A stretch of DNA of 64,000 nt, taken from the NCBI GenBank assembly GCA_015350385.1, contig WNKI01000004.1, forward strand, positions 3,376,855 through 3,440,854. The letters run 5' to 3'. Origin of the DNA: Aculops lycopersici (lineage: Eukaryota > Arthropoda > Arachnida > Trombidiformes > Eriophyidae). The notes beneath the pieces were generated by a model. The model was not told the origin of the DNA. It ran no database searches and saw only the letters and a program-made list of their open reading frames with translations. The translations under genes and the position numbers were made by a program. The first letter of the stretch is position 1. Each line of letters opens with the position of its first letter. Positions 43,783 through 56,195 of the stretch are shown here, piece after piece.

Positions 43783-46700
43783 TTAGAGCTTCAGGTTGTC
43801 GGTCATTTGCCAGCAGAGCAGACGGCGAAATGCGCGCCTAAAGTCGGGCGAGAAAATGGTGTAAATGATGGGATTGAGCAGGGAGTTTAGGTAGCCTAAC
43901 CAGAGGAGAATGGATAGGATTAAATCGGATGGTGTGCAACTTTGGCCACAGATGGCCATTAGAAGAGCGTTGACAAAAAACGGAAGCCAGCAGCAAACAA
44001 AGACTCCCGTTATGATGGCCAACGTTTTTGCTGCCTTCTTTTCGCGTTTCATGTCTAAATTTTCGCGCCGCCGGCGAGTCGATTGGGCTGTGTGAGTTGG
44101 CGGTGCTTTATATAGTTGGCCAGCGGTGTTGTTGTTATGTAACATCGAGAAAGTTGATGACGATTGGCGATGCCGTTGGTGGTCGCCGGCGACTCCCGCC
44201 GCGGTCGCTAGGCCCGCCTCATTTAGGCGCTTATTTCGCGTCGCTCGCTGGTTTTCGTTTTCGCTTGGAACCAACGACTTTTCCCCCATCAATCTTGATA
44301 CCCCCCGATTGGCCCGAGAGTGGGATTGGCCATTGTCACTCTGTTTGGTGGGTACCATTGCTGATGCTGTTGCTGCCGCGGTTGCCATTGCTGCCGAAGT
44401 CAATGCAGCTGGTGCTCGTCCACCAACCACCACCAAGCCACTAGACGATGCTAAATGCCGCTGGCAAACGTCGGCATCGATATCGGCGACATCAGTTGCG
44501 CGCTCGCCACTTTGATATTTGTTGTTGTTACTCTTCAATTGAGCCATCAGAGTTTCCAAATTGGGAATAGTTTGCGGTCGATTGGCCACTCTGCTGCTGC
44601 AATTGCCATCGCTATTTCCACCAATTGTCTCTCTCTTCATCGGTGTCAACGTTGCAGAGGAAGACGACGACAACAACGGAGACGACATTGCAATCGTCGC
44701 GCTTGTCGCCCATTTGCCCCCGATGCTGATGATCGAGTTGATTTTATCTGTATCATTGGCCAAATTGCGCTGACTGGCCAACTTGTTGTTGTTGTTTTTG
44801 TTCGAAACTGATGTTGCCGTTCCATTGATCGACTCCTCGTTGCAACTATCAAACGCCAGCTCATCATCTGAGGGCATCGAGGACGAGGAGTTGAAATGTC
44901 GGCTCGTTTGCACGAAGCTAACTAGCTGGCCGAGTGCGCGAAACTTGCGCTTCAAATCCAACGTCCGACTAGTGGTCTTGCTAGCCACGAGAGTTACTAG
45001 TGGTGGTGGTGGTGGTGGTTGTTGTTGTTGTTGTTGTTGTTGCTGCTGCTGCAGTTGCTTATTGTTGAGCACTGGACGAATCTCAGCAACTTGTTCCAGG
45101 TTTTCGCGCTCGATGAGGATCTCATCTTTTTGGACCATCGATTGCAAATTCTCGCCACGAAGATGCGACTCAACTATCTGGGTTTCATCAACATTTGGGA
45201 CACGCCCCTCCGACTCCTCAAGCTCAAATCTAGCAGCAACAGTCATTTGCGAAGGAGAACTAGATTCTCGCAGCGGAACGGGAAAAGCGGACGACATTTC
45301 AACGCTCTCATCCTCACTACTTCCGGTTGCGTCAGAATCGCACTCACCAGCAACCTCGTTCACGTCGTTGGTTTTCACAACCTTCACCGATGATAATGAG
45401 CCGTGCAACGAAGATTGTGACGACAACGACGTCGATGATGAGCTCACCGAGTGAGCGACCCTATGTCCCGCACTCTTTAACATACTTGCCAAATCCCAAG
45501 CGAGATTCGGTGGTGTTTTAGTCGTAGATAGAGTTAAAGTTATTGTCGCTGTAGTTGTCGTTGGCATTGCCGCTGGCAAAGGTGGATGGCAGAGGTGGTT
45601 GCGGCGGCAGTGTTGGTCTAACCTACGATGAAGATGATGATGTTGAGTGGCTCTTCGCTTATCAGTAGCATCTAGATTTTCAACGCTGAAAGTATCACAT
45701 GAATTTAGAATTTGGCCCGATGATTTAGAACAAGCGCAAGCTGATGCCACTGATGTCGCTGTTGCTTGCGTCACCAAGGCCTCCGAGCAGGACACTAAAT
45801 ATGAGCCGCCGATATCGTGCTGGCAACTTCCGGCCCTCAACATTCGCCCATCGCCCTCCTCAAGGGTTGCCGCTTTTTCAGGTCGTTCAATTTCTCGTTG
45901 GCGTCGGCGTTGCACGACAGTTTTAGGTTGGCTTGGAGCTTTTGTTGTTTTGTTTAAGGCCAAGACATCAGTTTGGCCATAGGCGTCAATGTTATGATTG
46001 ATTTGCACTTCAAACTTTTCACTTTTTTTCGAATAACTGATATCAGTGTCCGATGGTTCAGTCACATTAGAGCCGCCGCCGCCGCCGTTTCCACCTCCAC
46101 AACCGTTAAAACAATCCACTTCGCTTGTTAGCTTGCCAAGCGTTATCTGGTTGGTGAGGCTCGCACTTAGTTTGGTTGACTCAAAACCCGCCCTAGAGTC
46201 GCCGAAGTTATCATCGCTACAGCGGGTGCCGCCGCCTTTGCTGCGACTCTTGTTTTGGATTAGGTTTGGTTTTATCGCAGTCGAGGTCTTACTAGTGCCA
46301 CTATTGTTGTCGTCGTCGCCGGCACAAGGAGAGCCGCCGCCTAAGTCCGAGACGGAAGGAGTGTGTAGTTTCAGTTTGGTCGAGTTTTTCCGCGACACGG
46401 AAGCCGTCGTGGCGGAGGCCACCAGTGTTGATGGTGGAACGCCAACATTAGATGCAACTGGCAACTGGGATTCAGAGTTTATCGCCTGGCAGCTACACTG
46501 TTGACAGCAACAACAGCAGTCCAATGAACTGGCGCCCGACGACAAGTTTCCGGTCGCGACACCTAGATCCTCGCTGGATTCCGAGTTGTGGCCACTCGTC
46601 GATGGCAAGTTTCCTTGGTCTCGGTCTTCCAAGGAGCGATTGCTGTCGACGCAGCGACGGTCTTGGCAGTTGGCTTGGCTATGTAGTCGGTGGTCGTCGT

Positions 46701-48708
46701 TGTTCTGTTGTAAATCTGGTTTTTGTCTCGTCCGTCTCGCGAGTCCAAGTCGCGGACCAAACGCAACAAAGACTCCCAACTCTTCGGCAGTATCTAATTT
46801 TGCCAACTTCGGGCTTGTTGTCAGCGTCGCCGCTACAACTGGTGCTGCCGGGGACACTTTACACGCGGAGCAGGTGGCGCCGCTCGTCCCCGAGTCAGTG
46901 GTTGTTGTGGTCGTGGTCTTTTCCGGCGACCTGCCAAGATGGAGACAATTTTCATCCTTTCCACAACTCATCGCCAGACTCTTCGGAATTCTAGCGCAGC
47001 CGCCGCCGCCTCTGTCGTCATCTCGATCACATAACTCAGCAACTCGCCCATCACCCTTCACTCCCTGTGGCGCAAAAGTCACCTGGTTGCTGTTGCTGTC
47101 GTTGTGATGGTGTTGGTTTTTGTAGAGGTGCTCATTATTTTCCTTACTCCTCTTACTTGTTCTATTGCTATTCGTGATCGTAGTGGTCGCTGCCATCACG
47201 CACCTCGTTTCAATGCCTGCGACAAAATTTACCTGCCCACCTGGATTCCAATGGTTAGCGTTGGCCTCGCCACCAACCTGATGGCCCGACTCACCGCCGT
47301 TATAATCGCCAACAACCACCTGAACCTTGTCGTCATCCATTTTATTCATTCTAACTTCTGATTCAGAGCAACTCTTTGAATGGGAAAACTCGGATTGCAA
47401 ACTTATGGTTTTGGTTTTGGATCTGGTGGTGGCTAGTTTATGGCAACATGAGCATCGACTAGTTAAATTTCCACTCGTTACCTCGAGTAAAGAAGATGAG
47501 TCCAACGAGGAGCTCGCGTAACAACCAAGCCCCTTGCCAAAAGATTCATTCGTCTTATGCTTCGGTGATGTTTTCATGCTGCTCAGGTGATTGAGGTTCT
47601 CACTCAAGTCTTCGGCGCTCGAGCCACCAGTCACCGACGGAAGCTCAATTATTGGACTTCTGGCCATGAGCGCGTTTGCTGCCAGGACTAACGGCGATTT
47701 TGTAGTCCTCTTTGCTCTGCGCCTAACCTTTGAGTTTGTTGTTGCTGGTATTAGTGGTGGTGATTTTTCCATTAATGCTAGAGATTTTTCACCACTCTCT
47801 CGGCCAACCACCAGCGAGCCCTGGATGAAAGTTCGATTATGGTCTGCCGCTTGCGCAACCGTAACTCTCCCTATTTGAGATGAAGATAGAGACTGAGTTA
47901 GTGTTGCAGTTAAAGATGGAACTCCAACTCTAACCTCATCTCTGACCTCATGTTTGAGCGGCGCCGTTGAATCCGCTACCATCGTTGGCGCCGACTCCAC
48001 GATTACCGCTACCGTTTGCTTCTTTTCAATTCCGCCAACACGAGCCAGCCGACCGGAAACGAGCGCGCGCAGCCAGCGAAGGCCAGCGGCGCCGGTCAAG
48101 CTACCTTTCGGCTCCAAAGTCTCTGTTTGCCCTGAACTAACTGAAAACTCGGCGGCCAGACCGAAGATTTTAGCGAGTTTGGGTTTAACTTCAATTGATC
48201 CTGAAAGGGAGTCGCTAGTTTGCTGGATGGCGGCACTTGGATCAAGATTTAGTGGCACAATTCTTGGCAACCTGTTCGAGTTTGAGGGCTCGTTGTTGGT
48301 GTTGTTGTTATTGATACCATTGTCTTCTCGTTTGTTAGTGTCGTGATTGCAAGCGTCTACTAACAAATGATTGGACGACGAGTTAGCTAAATGTGACAAC
48401 GACGACGATGACACCAGAGTCAATGGAGTCTCATGTTGTTGTTGTTGTTGTTGTTGCAAGTGCTGCTGCTGCTGCCGCGTTCGTCCAGGTTGCAACTTGA
48501 GCCTCTGCCTGGCGATTCTAGAATCCAGACCCGAGGGCTGCAAGTGGTTATTGCCATAGATGATGGTGTTGGTGTTGGACGGGAGGTCAGAGTTTGGGGG
48601 CGCAAGTGCCGTGGCATTAGTGGTGACGTCTGCGACATTCAACTTTCTTGTGCTCGGGTTCCCGCCCACCCCCTGGCCTGGCCGACGACGAATCCTCTTG
48701 CGGGCAAT
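43783..48708 (-). CDS. 5-HT1-like serotonin receptor, exon 3 (giant third loop, TM6-TM7)
   Basis: One coding exon of 4,926 nt. The acceptor AACAAACAG|ATT fits phase 0 after exon 2 and gives WRIFQ-IARKRIRRR, like the TM5-loop junction of 5-HT1 receptors. The last 93 residues are family-perfect: KREKKAAKTLAIITGVFVCC, WLPFF, ILLWLGYLNSLLNPIIYTIF, SPDFRRAFRRLLCW, with the CWLP and NPIIY motifs. Everything between (roughly residues 200-1755 of the protein) is the third intracellular loop, rich in Ser, Thr, Asn and Gln, with a glutamine/proline run near 45000-45055, a cysteine block (SLDCCCCCQQCSCQ) near 46485-46530 and other CC/CSC spots. The long open frame over repeat-poor codons shows it is translated. 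5-HT1 (Gi-coupled) is favoured by KAAKTLAIITG. Confidence 0.85.
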   Translation of the reverse strand: MARKRIRRRPGQGVGGNPSTRKLNVADVTTNATALAPPNSDLPSNTNTIIYGNNHLQPSGLDSRIARQRLKLQPGRTRQQQQHLQQQQQQQHETPLTLVSSSSLSHLANSSSNHLLVDACNHDTNKREDNGINNNNTNNEPSNSNRLPRIVPLNLDPSAAIQQTSDSLSGSIEVKPKLAKIFGLAAEFSVSSGQTETLEPKGSLTGAAGLRWLRALVSGRLARVGGIEKKQTVAVIVESAPTMVADSTAPLKHEVRDEVRVGVPSLTATLTQSLSSSQIGRVTVAQAADHNRTFIQGSLVVGRESGEKSLALMEKSPPLIPATTNSKVRRRAKRTTKSPLVLAANALMARSPIIELPSVTGGSSAEDLSENLNHLSSMKTSPKHKTNESFGKGLGCYASSSLDSSSLLEVTSGNLTSRCSCCHKLATTRSKTKTISLQSEFSHSKSCSESEVRMNKMDDDKVQVVVGDYNGGESGHQVGGEANANHWNPGGQVNFVAGIETRCVMAATTTITNSNRTSKRSKENNEHLYKNQHHHNDSNSNQVTFAPQGVKGDGRVAELCDRDDDRGGGGCARIPKSLAMSCGKDENCLHLGRSPEKTTTTTTTDSGTSGATCSACKVSPAAPVVAATLTTSPKLAKLDTAEELGVFVAFGPRLGLARRTRQKPDLQQNNDDHRLHSQANCQDRRCVDSNRSLEDRDQGNLPSTSGHNSESSEDLGVATGNLSSGASSLDCCCCCQQCSCQAINSESQLPVASNVGVPPSTLVASATTASVSRKNSTKLKLHTPSVSDLGGGSPCAGDDDNNSGTSKTSTAIKPNLIQNKSRSKGGGTRCSDDNFGDSRAGFESTKLSASLTNQITLGKLTSEVDCFNGCGGGNGGGGGSNVTEPSDTDISYSKKSEKFEVQINHNIDAYGQTDVLALNKTTKAPSQPKTVVQRRRQREIERPEKAATLEEGDGRMLRAGSCQHDIGGSYLVSCSEALVTQATATSVASACACSKSSGQILNSCDTFSVENLDATDKRRATQHHHLHRRLDQHCRRNHLCHPPLPAAMPTTTTATITLTLSTTKTPPNLAWDLASMLKSAGHRVAHSVSSSSTSLSSQSSLHGSLSSVKVVKTNDVNEVAGECDSDATGSSEDESVEMSSAFPVPLRESSSPSQMTVAARFELEESEGRVPNVDETQIVESHLRGENLQSMVQKDEILIERENLEQVAEIRPVLNNKQLQQQQQQQQQQQPPPPPPLVTLVASKTTSRTLDLKRKFRALGQLVSFVQTSRHFNSSSSMPSDDELAFDSCNEESINGTATSVSNKNNNNKLASQRNLANDTDKINSIISIGGKWATSATIAMSSPLLSSSSSATLTPMKRETIGGNSDGNCSSRVANRPQTIPNLETLMAQLKSNNNKYQSGERATDVADIDADVCQRHLASSSGLVVVGGRAPAALTSAAMATAAATASAMVPTKQSDNGQSHSRANRGVSRLMGEKSLVPSENENQRATRNKRLNEAGLATAAGVAGDHQRHRQSSSTFSMLHNNNTAGQLYKAPPTHTAQSTRRRRENLDMKREKKAAKTLAIITGVFVCCWLPFFVNALLMAICGQSCTPSDLILSILLWLGYLNSLLNPIIYTIFSPDFRRAFRRLLCWQMTDNLKL

Positions 48709-48766
48709 CTGTTTGTTTAGTTGCAGGTTGGTTCAGTGGGATTTGGTTTGGTTGAGTCAAGTTTTT

Positions 48767-48796
48767 TTTGGTTTGGTTTGGTTTGGTTTGGTTTGG
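48767..48796. repeat. TTTGG tandem repeat
   Basis: About six direct copies of TTTGG next to the acceptor side of intron 2. Confidence 0.85.
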
Positions 48797-51700
48797 CTCG
48801 GTTCGATTTGAGTTAGTTTCATTGGTTAGTCGGTTTGTTGATGATGGAATCGTTCGTTAGCTGGCCCCCGAAGCAACTAAAGTTTAGCTTGCCAGTTGAA
48901 GTGTGAGCCAGTCGGCTGGGCGACAGAGCAACCGACCGAATGGCTATTTAGCTGGTCATTTAGTTCGTTGATTTAACTTGATCAAGATCATGATCAAAGT
49001 TGACTAAAGCTCAAGCATGAGAGAGTCATTGTCAATTAGCAATCCAGATAAGCGAGTCGCTCTTTTGCTCAGATTAACTCGACTTCGTTTGCTGTAGAGG
49101 AAATAGGAGTAGCTAGTGCTGTTATCAGGTTACTAGTTTCTCTCTCGGATCATAAGACCGCTAGTCTAATGGTCCCGCTGCTACTGCAACTTTTGTTGTT
49201 TTTGCTTTCTCGTTTCTCTAGTTGTCTCTTTGGTTTCAGAGGTCTCATCTAGCTCGCGGCGTCTTGGCTTCAAACTTTAGTCGTCCCCAAGCAAGTGGCT
49301 GCTGTCTTGCGAGTCGTAAAGCTTTCAGGTAAACTAACTCTGACGCAGAGAGCCCGCCGCTATACTATTTCACTCTCCTTTAATTGATAGATGTTTTTGT
49401 TTGGCGTCGGTGGCGACGGAAATTCAGGTAAGATCATTTGCAGGCGCGCCGGTCTTAAAGTAACACAGACGCCAACACCAGGACAACAAGATAAGCTTGC
49501 CCGTTGGCTTATAGTGAGTGACCCAGCAGGATACCGACCACTGGTCACCTCTAATCTTTGCCATCGCCACCGACGCAACCTTCGTCGTCGCTGGTTTTGT
49601 CGAGAGGCTCAAGGTCAGAGGGTTGGTTAGCTGCTCGCTCACTTGCCATACATTTAGCCATACAAACTAGGAGGGACTGAAAATGTACGAGAGTGAGCAA
49701 CTGTCGTCGACGTACAGATTCAATGTAGAGGGCAAAGGTTTCGCTAAATGTTTCGTCCAACCAGCAAGCAGCCGGCAAACTCGTGTAACATTAATGAGCG
49801 GCGGCTTTTAGCCCTAGTCGCCTTTTGGGTCGGGAACGAGAGAGGCAGCATCTTTCTGCCTCCTCCCTCACCCAATACGAACATGACACAAAAAGCGCCA
49901 CCAACATCTAGGCTGATTGCGATCGATCGGCTCACATCTCGCATTCGAATTTCGATTGCCCTCCGCCTTTGTTGCCGTCGCTATTGTGGCCCATGTTTCT
50001 GATGCAGCTTTAGTTTCTGCTCTCGGGGTTCGCTCCCTAGTGATGAAAAATAACTCGCCAATATCTGCGCATCCAAAACCGAACCCCAAAACCAAGACTT
50101 TAGATGAGATGAAAGAGAATAGAAGACAACCGAGTGAGACTAAAACTGCCATCTTGGCGGCTGCTCATGGCAGTTGGCGCTGAGCTGGATGATTAATACA
50201 ATCGGCTAGCCGCTCGCGCAATGGTTGCCGTTCGCTCGCTTGCTAAAATAGAGATTCAGCTGGAGCACTTCCGTTTCATCCTAGGGCCTCATTCGCGCTA
50301 TTGAGCGCGACTCGGCAAGCACCTAGAAACGAAGCCATAGCCGCAGCAGGTCGCCAGTTGTTAACGCTACTTAACTAACCCTAATCTACTCCACTTTACT
50401 CTACGTGGGCTTGCGCTGCACGATGGCGATTGATTGCCGTGATTTTTCATGTGTCTCGGCATGGAGCAAGCAAGTGAGAGCAATTCATGTTCGCCTTTTA
50501 ACCGGCCGAATTGGATAGTCTGCTGTTACGCAGTCATGTAAGTAATATTCAGTTTAGTGAGGCAACTGATGGACCAAACATATATGGACAGAACAGAACA
50601 TGAACTGGAACTGGAATTGGCATTTGGGGAGAGAGAGAGAGAGAAAGAACACCAAAAGGATTGCTGCTCGATGGCCGAATGGGAAAGTTGCACAAACGCT
50701 TGCGATCAAGTTGATCCACCGAGGCGCAAGGTGATCGTCCGTCGTAGCTGAGGCCGCCGTCAAGTGCGACGTCTCGTTTGTATCGCAACTCAATATCTTG
50801 TCACCGGCCCATTGGTCAGTGATGGTTTGCAAAGGTCATTGTTGCAGTTTGGTGCTTGCAGTAACTACTGCGCGCCCATGAGCCAACGATACGATTGAGT
50901 TTCTCTCTCTTTTTCTCAGTTGTTGATTGTATTTATCAAGTGGCAACTGTTTGCTTACCAGTAGCCCGTCGTTCTAGTCCAAAAGACTGCCGAGCGCTAA
51001 GCTAGCCGACTAGCCTGCCAGCCGCCGACTCAAACATGAATACCACTCACAAAAATACGAGGCCATCGTGGTCCGCCTGGTAGTCGTCGTGTAGTTTAGC
51101 TGTCAAGTTCGATGATTGAGCTCATGATTGTCCATGGGCCAATACAATGAAGTTTAATCAAGTGGCCAACAAGCCAGCGAACCCATTGTTGTCTCCATCG
51201 TCGTCGTCCTCTTCCTCGTCTTTCATTTGTTGTTATTCAAATTAATCCAACTCAATCTTCTTGTGGCGGCTCGCAAGTTGCAAGTTGCAACATGCACACA
51301 CTAACGCTCTCATTGTCATGTGATCCGTCCTTGCTGAATAGGCAGCAAAATATCACTTCTCTGCCCGAGTCCAATATGAATGCAAATCGGACACTTGCCG
51401 CTCGCCCACTCTTTGCTATATTCCGTTGCAACCACTACTACTACTTTTACTTGTCTACAGTGTTGAAGGGTCCACGGCGCCCCAGTGATGAGCAAGGGCT
51501 TTATTTATATCAGGCGAGTAGCTGTGACAACAAGATGGCCGCCGCCAAGTGGCCACATATATAACAACAACAACAACAGCAACTGGAATGGCATAGAGTG
51601 ACCGAAAAGTCGCTATGAGCTAGTGGGCGAGAGTCTATGTGTCATTATCGTCGTCATCAACTTTCCTCTTCCTCTCGCTCTCTATTATCTCAATGGCCTC

Positions 51701-53893
51701 GCCGCTTGAGTTGTTGGCGACCGGAAGTGGCGCGTGCAAGAGGCCGACCGACATTCAGTTTCTCGCCCACTTGGCTCCGCGCGCATGAGTTTAGTTTAGT
51801 TTAGTTGGTTGGCGTTGAAATTTAACGAGTTGTTGCTCTTCGAGTGGTGGAAAGTTTCTTTTGCTCCTCCTACTTTTGGTCCAGTTAAGTTTAGACTGCT
51901 TCGGTCTCGCTCGCTATAGCACTTTTGCGAAATTCTAAGCAACTTGCAACGGATCTCATGAGATCTCATCCGGGAGATCGTCGTGGATTTTTGCCGTAAA
52001 CTCACATACAAAGTTAACCAAAACTAAGCCAAACCGAACCCACCAGCGGAGGCTCAATTTCCGGCCAAACGCCAGGCAACTGAATACTTGGAAGTGGCAA
52101 GTATCTGGTTGCTCACTCGCTCTGCCTACTGCTATCGCGCCCCTGCTTCTACTGCTGCCATTACTCAGCACCGGCCGCGAGATGTAATAACGCAATAAAA
52201 TCACCACGATGACCTCCCTCTCGCCCCGCAACAAGCCGAGTTGCTGATGAGATGCTGGCTAACCCGCGCTCTTTTGCCGCCGAGACCGGAAGTGAACGCT
52301 GCCGCTATCTCCGTTGACCCAGTGGCAATTTGAGGCCGCAAACTAGAAGTACGCAAGTTGTTGGCAGCTGGCCGGTGATTTTAGTCGGTTTGTGATGGGG
52401 TTTTTGCCCATCTATACCGCTTTCGGACTGGAGATGGATAGATGCAGTTGAGCTGCATTACTTTGAATGTAACTACCTTGATTGGTCCGGCGAGCTTCTC
52501 CTTTTTCTTGGGCCCAAAGTCGAGTTTACCCATCTCTCTCGTGGCACTGGCTTGGAAATTGACGTGAAATTTGAGGGTTGGGAGTCCATCTCCCAGAGGG
52601 TTTTAATCTGGATTTTACAAGCTCAAAACGACAAAAGAAATTGTACCATCTCTGCGTGCGGGGAATCCGACAACTAAACTAAAGTCGGGGGGCAAAAATT
52701 GTATATTTTTACACTTTTGCGCAACCAAAAAGAGGAGGGAGAATCTCTTTCGATTACAGCTCTCAAGAAACGGAAGTTACAGAAACGCAACATCAGACAC
52801 AACAATCAGAGATTCAACTTGGGGCCCTTGTTGCTGGAGCAATGAGTCCTCGCCAAAGAGGAGAACTACATCATGCAATTAGGTTATGTGCCGCAAGCTA
52901 GCTAGTTGAGTTCAACACAAGAGAAAACGACTCGAGACCCAAGAAGCACATCAGATTCTGAAGATTTGAGTGAGCGACTATTTGGTTAGTTTTGCCATGG
53001 CACCCGCTGAGTTATGTCCGATTTTTTCCAGACCAAACTTTCCGTTTTTATTTCCTCCTTCTTTACACATGAGAAACAACACGAATTATCATGTTGTCTT
53101 CTCTTTTTCCTCTAGAATCTGGCCTACGAATCTCTCCATTTGCTTGTCTCGTATCGTCCCAGCTCTGCCCAGCCCAACTCGATTCAGCTCACCAAACAAC
53201 AAGAGGCAGGTAGATTCAAAGTTGAAACTAGAAACATTCTCGCTTAGTCTCCGTCTTTGTTTATCTATCTGTCTGTCTGTTTATTTCTTGGTCCTCTCAA
53301 GTCGACCGGCGAAGCCCCGAAGAAAAGTTGGAGGTACGATTGCATAATTTCACTCGACGCGCCACCAGAAGCAAAGGGAGAAAGTGACGCGCTTATGTTA
53401 CCTGACTGCCTAGTGTCACCTGCAGCTTGGTTCCAATTCCGGTCTGGAACCCCACCAAACTGTTAACTGAGCTGGGTCGTCTGGTTCAGCTCGGCGCCCA
53501 TTGATTCGTTTGCGGGAGCCGAACCAAAAGACATGAAGATAGATAGAAAGACAGACAAAGGGACGGGCAGACAGGCGAAGAAGATTAGTGACCGCCAGCT
53601 CTGGTTGGCTGATAAGCACCGAAGAGACTAAGAATGGCACCAAAGTGAGTGGCACCACCGAAATCAAATCCGATTTGCCAAGCTGACGTTCAGTTGCTTA
53701 GTGGGTGGCCGCCACCGCTACTGATGCTGGTCTGCCGGAATAAAGTCGTTGATCCGATTGTTTGTCGTCTTTTTCCAGTCGTCGTTTGAATGTGGAATCT
53801 AGAATCTCAATCACGAAAGAGTAGAGTGGAGTGGAGTGGAGTGGAATAGAGGAGGAGAGACACCTGGAACCACAAGATTGGATGCTGCTCAGC

Positions 53894-53928
53894 TTCCTTA
53901 TCCGGCGCTAGGTGCGCCGGATAAGGAA
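53894..53928. repeat. Perfect short foldback, 15-bp arms, 5-nt loop
   Basis: 53894-53908 (TTCCTTATCCGGCGC) pairs exactly with 53914-53928; loop TAGGT. Same geometry as 197-231. Confidence 0.9.
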
Positions 53929-55100
53929 TAATAGACTACCCACCAATCAAATCGGATTGAATTCATTGAGATAACAGCAACAACGAAAACCAAGTCGATG
54001 ACGCTAGCGACGGTCAGGGCGACAGCAATACGACTCTTCTTTCTTCGGCTCGATTGCCGAAGGAAGTTTTTGTTGTTGTTTGTGCCTCCGTCTCTGATGC
54101 CCTGTAGTGGTTCTGGATTGAATGACATCGACAAGCGAGAAAAGCGACGACATTGATATTGACTAGCACTCGCTCTTTTTGCTCTTTTCGCTCAAGTTCG
54201 ACGCGCAAATTGGATGAGCTCCTCTATTTGCCAGTTTGTTGGTCATGCCTCCTCTGCTTGCAAGTTGGTGGCGATGAAGTGGCGCTAGTTTTCCACTTGC
54301 CACCTACAACCGAGGAGACTTGCAAACGAGGAAGCCGGCCAAGTGGCAGTCAGCGAAGTGAAAAGCTATCAAGAATTAGAGGTTCGCAGTTGGAGTTAGC
54401 GAGTATCCATATCCTAAATCCCATTCCCCTCTTCTTATGCAATAGTTAAATAGTTGACTGAATGTTTGGAGCAAACAAAACTTGTGTGCCAGACTACAAA
54501 TATTAGAGCAACAGTAAAAGTGAGCTGCTCTTTTGTTGCTCTTGTTCTTTTACCTTCCCTCCAACTAGCTCACCATAGAGTCGAACTCGCCACAAACACT
54601 TACCGACCGGCCGGCCAGTCGTCGAGTTACTATGATGTTCGCGAGAAGGAGAAGCAGGAGGCAAAAGAGAGGAAAACCAACCGAACAGTTAGGGATTCCA
54701 TCTGTTTGCACCGGCGGATATAAAACCATCGCAGCGTGGGGGAGGGGACATTCGTCTTTTTCATGGAAAAATTTTGCCCCGCTCCTAACTCAGTCGATTG
54801 AATTGAACTCAATGCGGTCACCGAGGCGCCCACCAAACCAGGAACCCCAAACACAGACACAAACTCAACCCCGAGTGCAAAGCCACACATTGTGCCACGC
54901 CAGCCGGAAGTGGCCAGAGGCTGGCTAGCTTGCCAGCTCACTTAAGTGAGCCAAGCGAGTGGATAGTTGTCGTCGCGGTCGCTGCTGCTGCTATCTTAAG
55001 GGATCTTCTAGTTGTCATATTCCAACTAGCAGTGCTACGGGGTCTCAATTGCTCTCCGTGGTGGTGGTGGTCGTTGAGGTTAGTGCATGAATCGTACTAG

Positions 55101-55305
<205 letters not shown>

Positions 55306-55325
55306 NNNNNNNNNNNNNNNNNNNN
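55306..55325. other. Assembly gap of 20 N
   Basis: Twenty N bases between the TACG tract and a further GA tract (55326-55356). True gap length is unknown. Confidence 1.
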
Positions 55326-55357
<32 letters not shown>

Positions 55358-55773
55358 AGCTATGACAGTCAAGGTTGTTGATGTTATGCGACTTGTCCCC
55401 TCTGCTCTTTCTCGCTTTGGATCTGAATGCTTGGGCGCCGCCGCCACTAACTCACTCTCTCCTCCTCCAAACCTATGCCTTGCTCACGGCTAAAGATGCT
55501 CATTTGTTGGCGTACAAGTCTGGTTTGTTGCCTCGCCGAGACCTTAAGCATGGCAACTCCAACGCCGAACCGAGAAGCTAAGCTACAAGCGACAACAAAT
55601 GACATTATGGGACCATACATTTGATCCCGAGTTATACATCTACAAAGCGGAAGGCGCCTGGCAAACCTGAAGCCAGGCTAAATTGACAATAACACTTCAA
55701 GAGTGTACACAAAAAAACCGGAAAGTGTACAGCTTAGGGGAATTTTCCATGCAGCCAAAGGAGAAGAACTTAC

Positions 55774-56075
55774 CTGAAAGATACGCCAGTATAAGGCCAA
55801 TAGGAGCACCAATGGAGCGTAAAAGGTGGAGATTGTTGCAAAAACTTGATAGGCTACATCCTGGCTAACAAGACACTTGTGTTCGATCAGCACTCGCTCG
55901 GCAAAATTGGGATCCTTCCAGCCAAAAATGGGAGCCAGCGAGACGATTGCGCCCACCGTCCAAGCGCACAAAATCATCAAGTTAACCCGCCGCCGGGTTC
56001 GCTTGTAAATATAATCCACATTTGTCACTGCCCAGTATCTATCAATGGCAATAGCGAGCAAGTTCAAGATGGAAG
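55774..56075 (-). CDS. 5-HT1-like serotonin receptor, exon 2 (TM3 end to TM5)
   Basis: 302 nt between ACTTCAG|CT and CAG|GTAAGTTC. It encodes SILNLLAIAIDRYWAVTNVD with the DRY motif, the second loop, TM4 (LCAWTVGAIVSLAPIFGW), a second extracellular loop with the conserved Cys (HKCLVSQD) and TM5 (FATISTFYAPLVLLLALYWR IF). The tail of TM5 matches the LVLYGRIF of 5-HT1 receptors. The two positions where 5-HT1A has Ser-Thr in TM5 read Ala-Thr here. Confidence 0.9.
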
Positions 56076-56195
56076 CTGAAGTTTGATTGGCGAATAATTT
56101 TCTCGTTAGCTTTATAATTACAAATCTCTTTGTCTTTCGGATTATTTTATGAAAGATAAATATCAATCGAATGTAAAATGGCGGCCACTACTCAC

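Noticed and set aside
44783..48559. Many plus-strand frames of 60-220 residues
   Set aside because: Antisense shadows of the receptor's third exon, rich in Cys/Leu/Val from complementary Gln/Ser codons.
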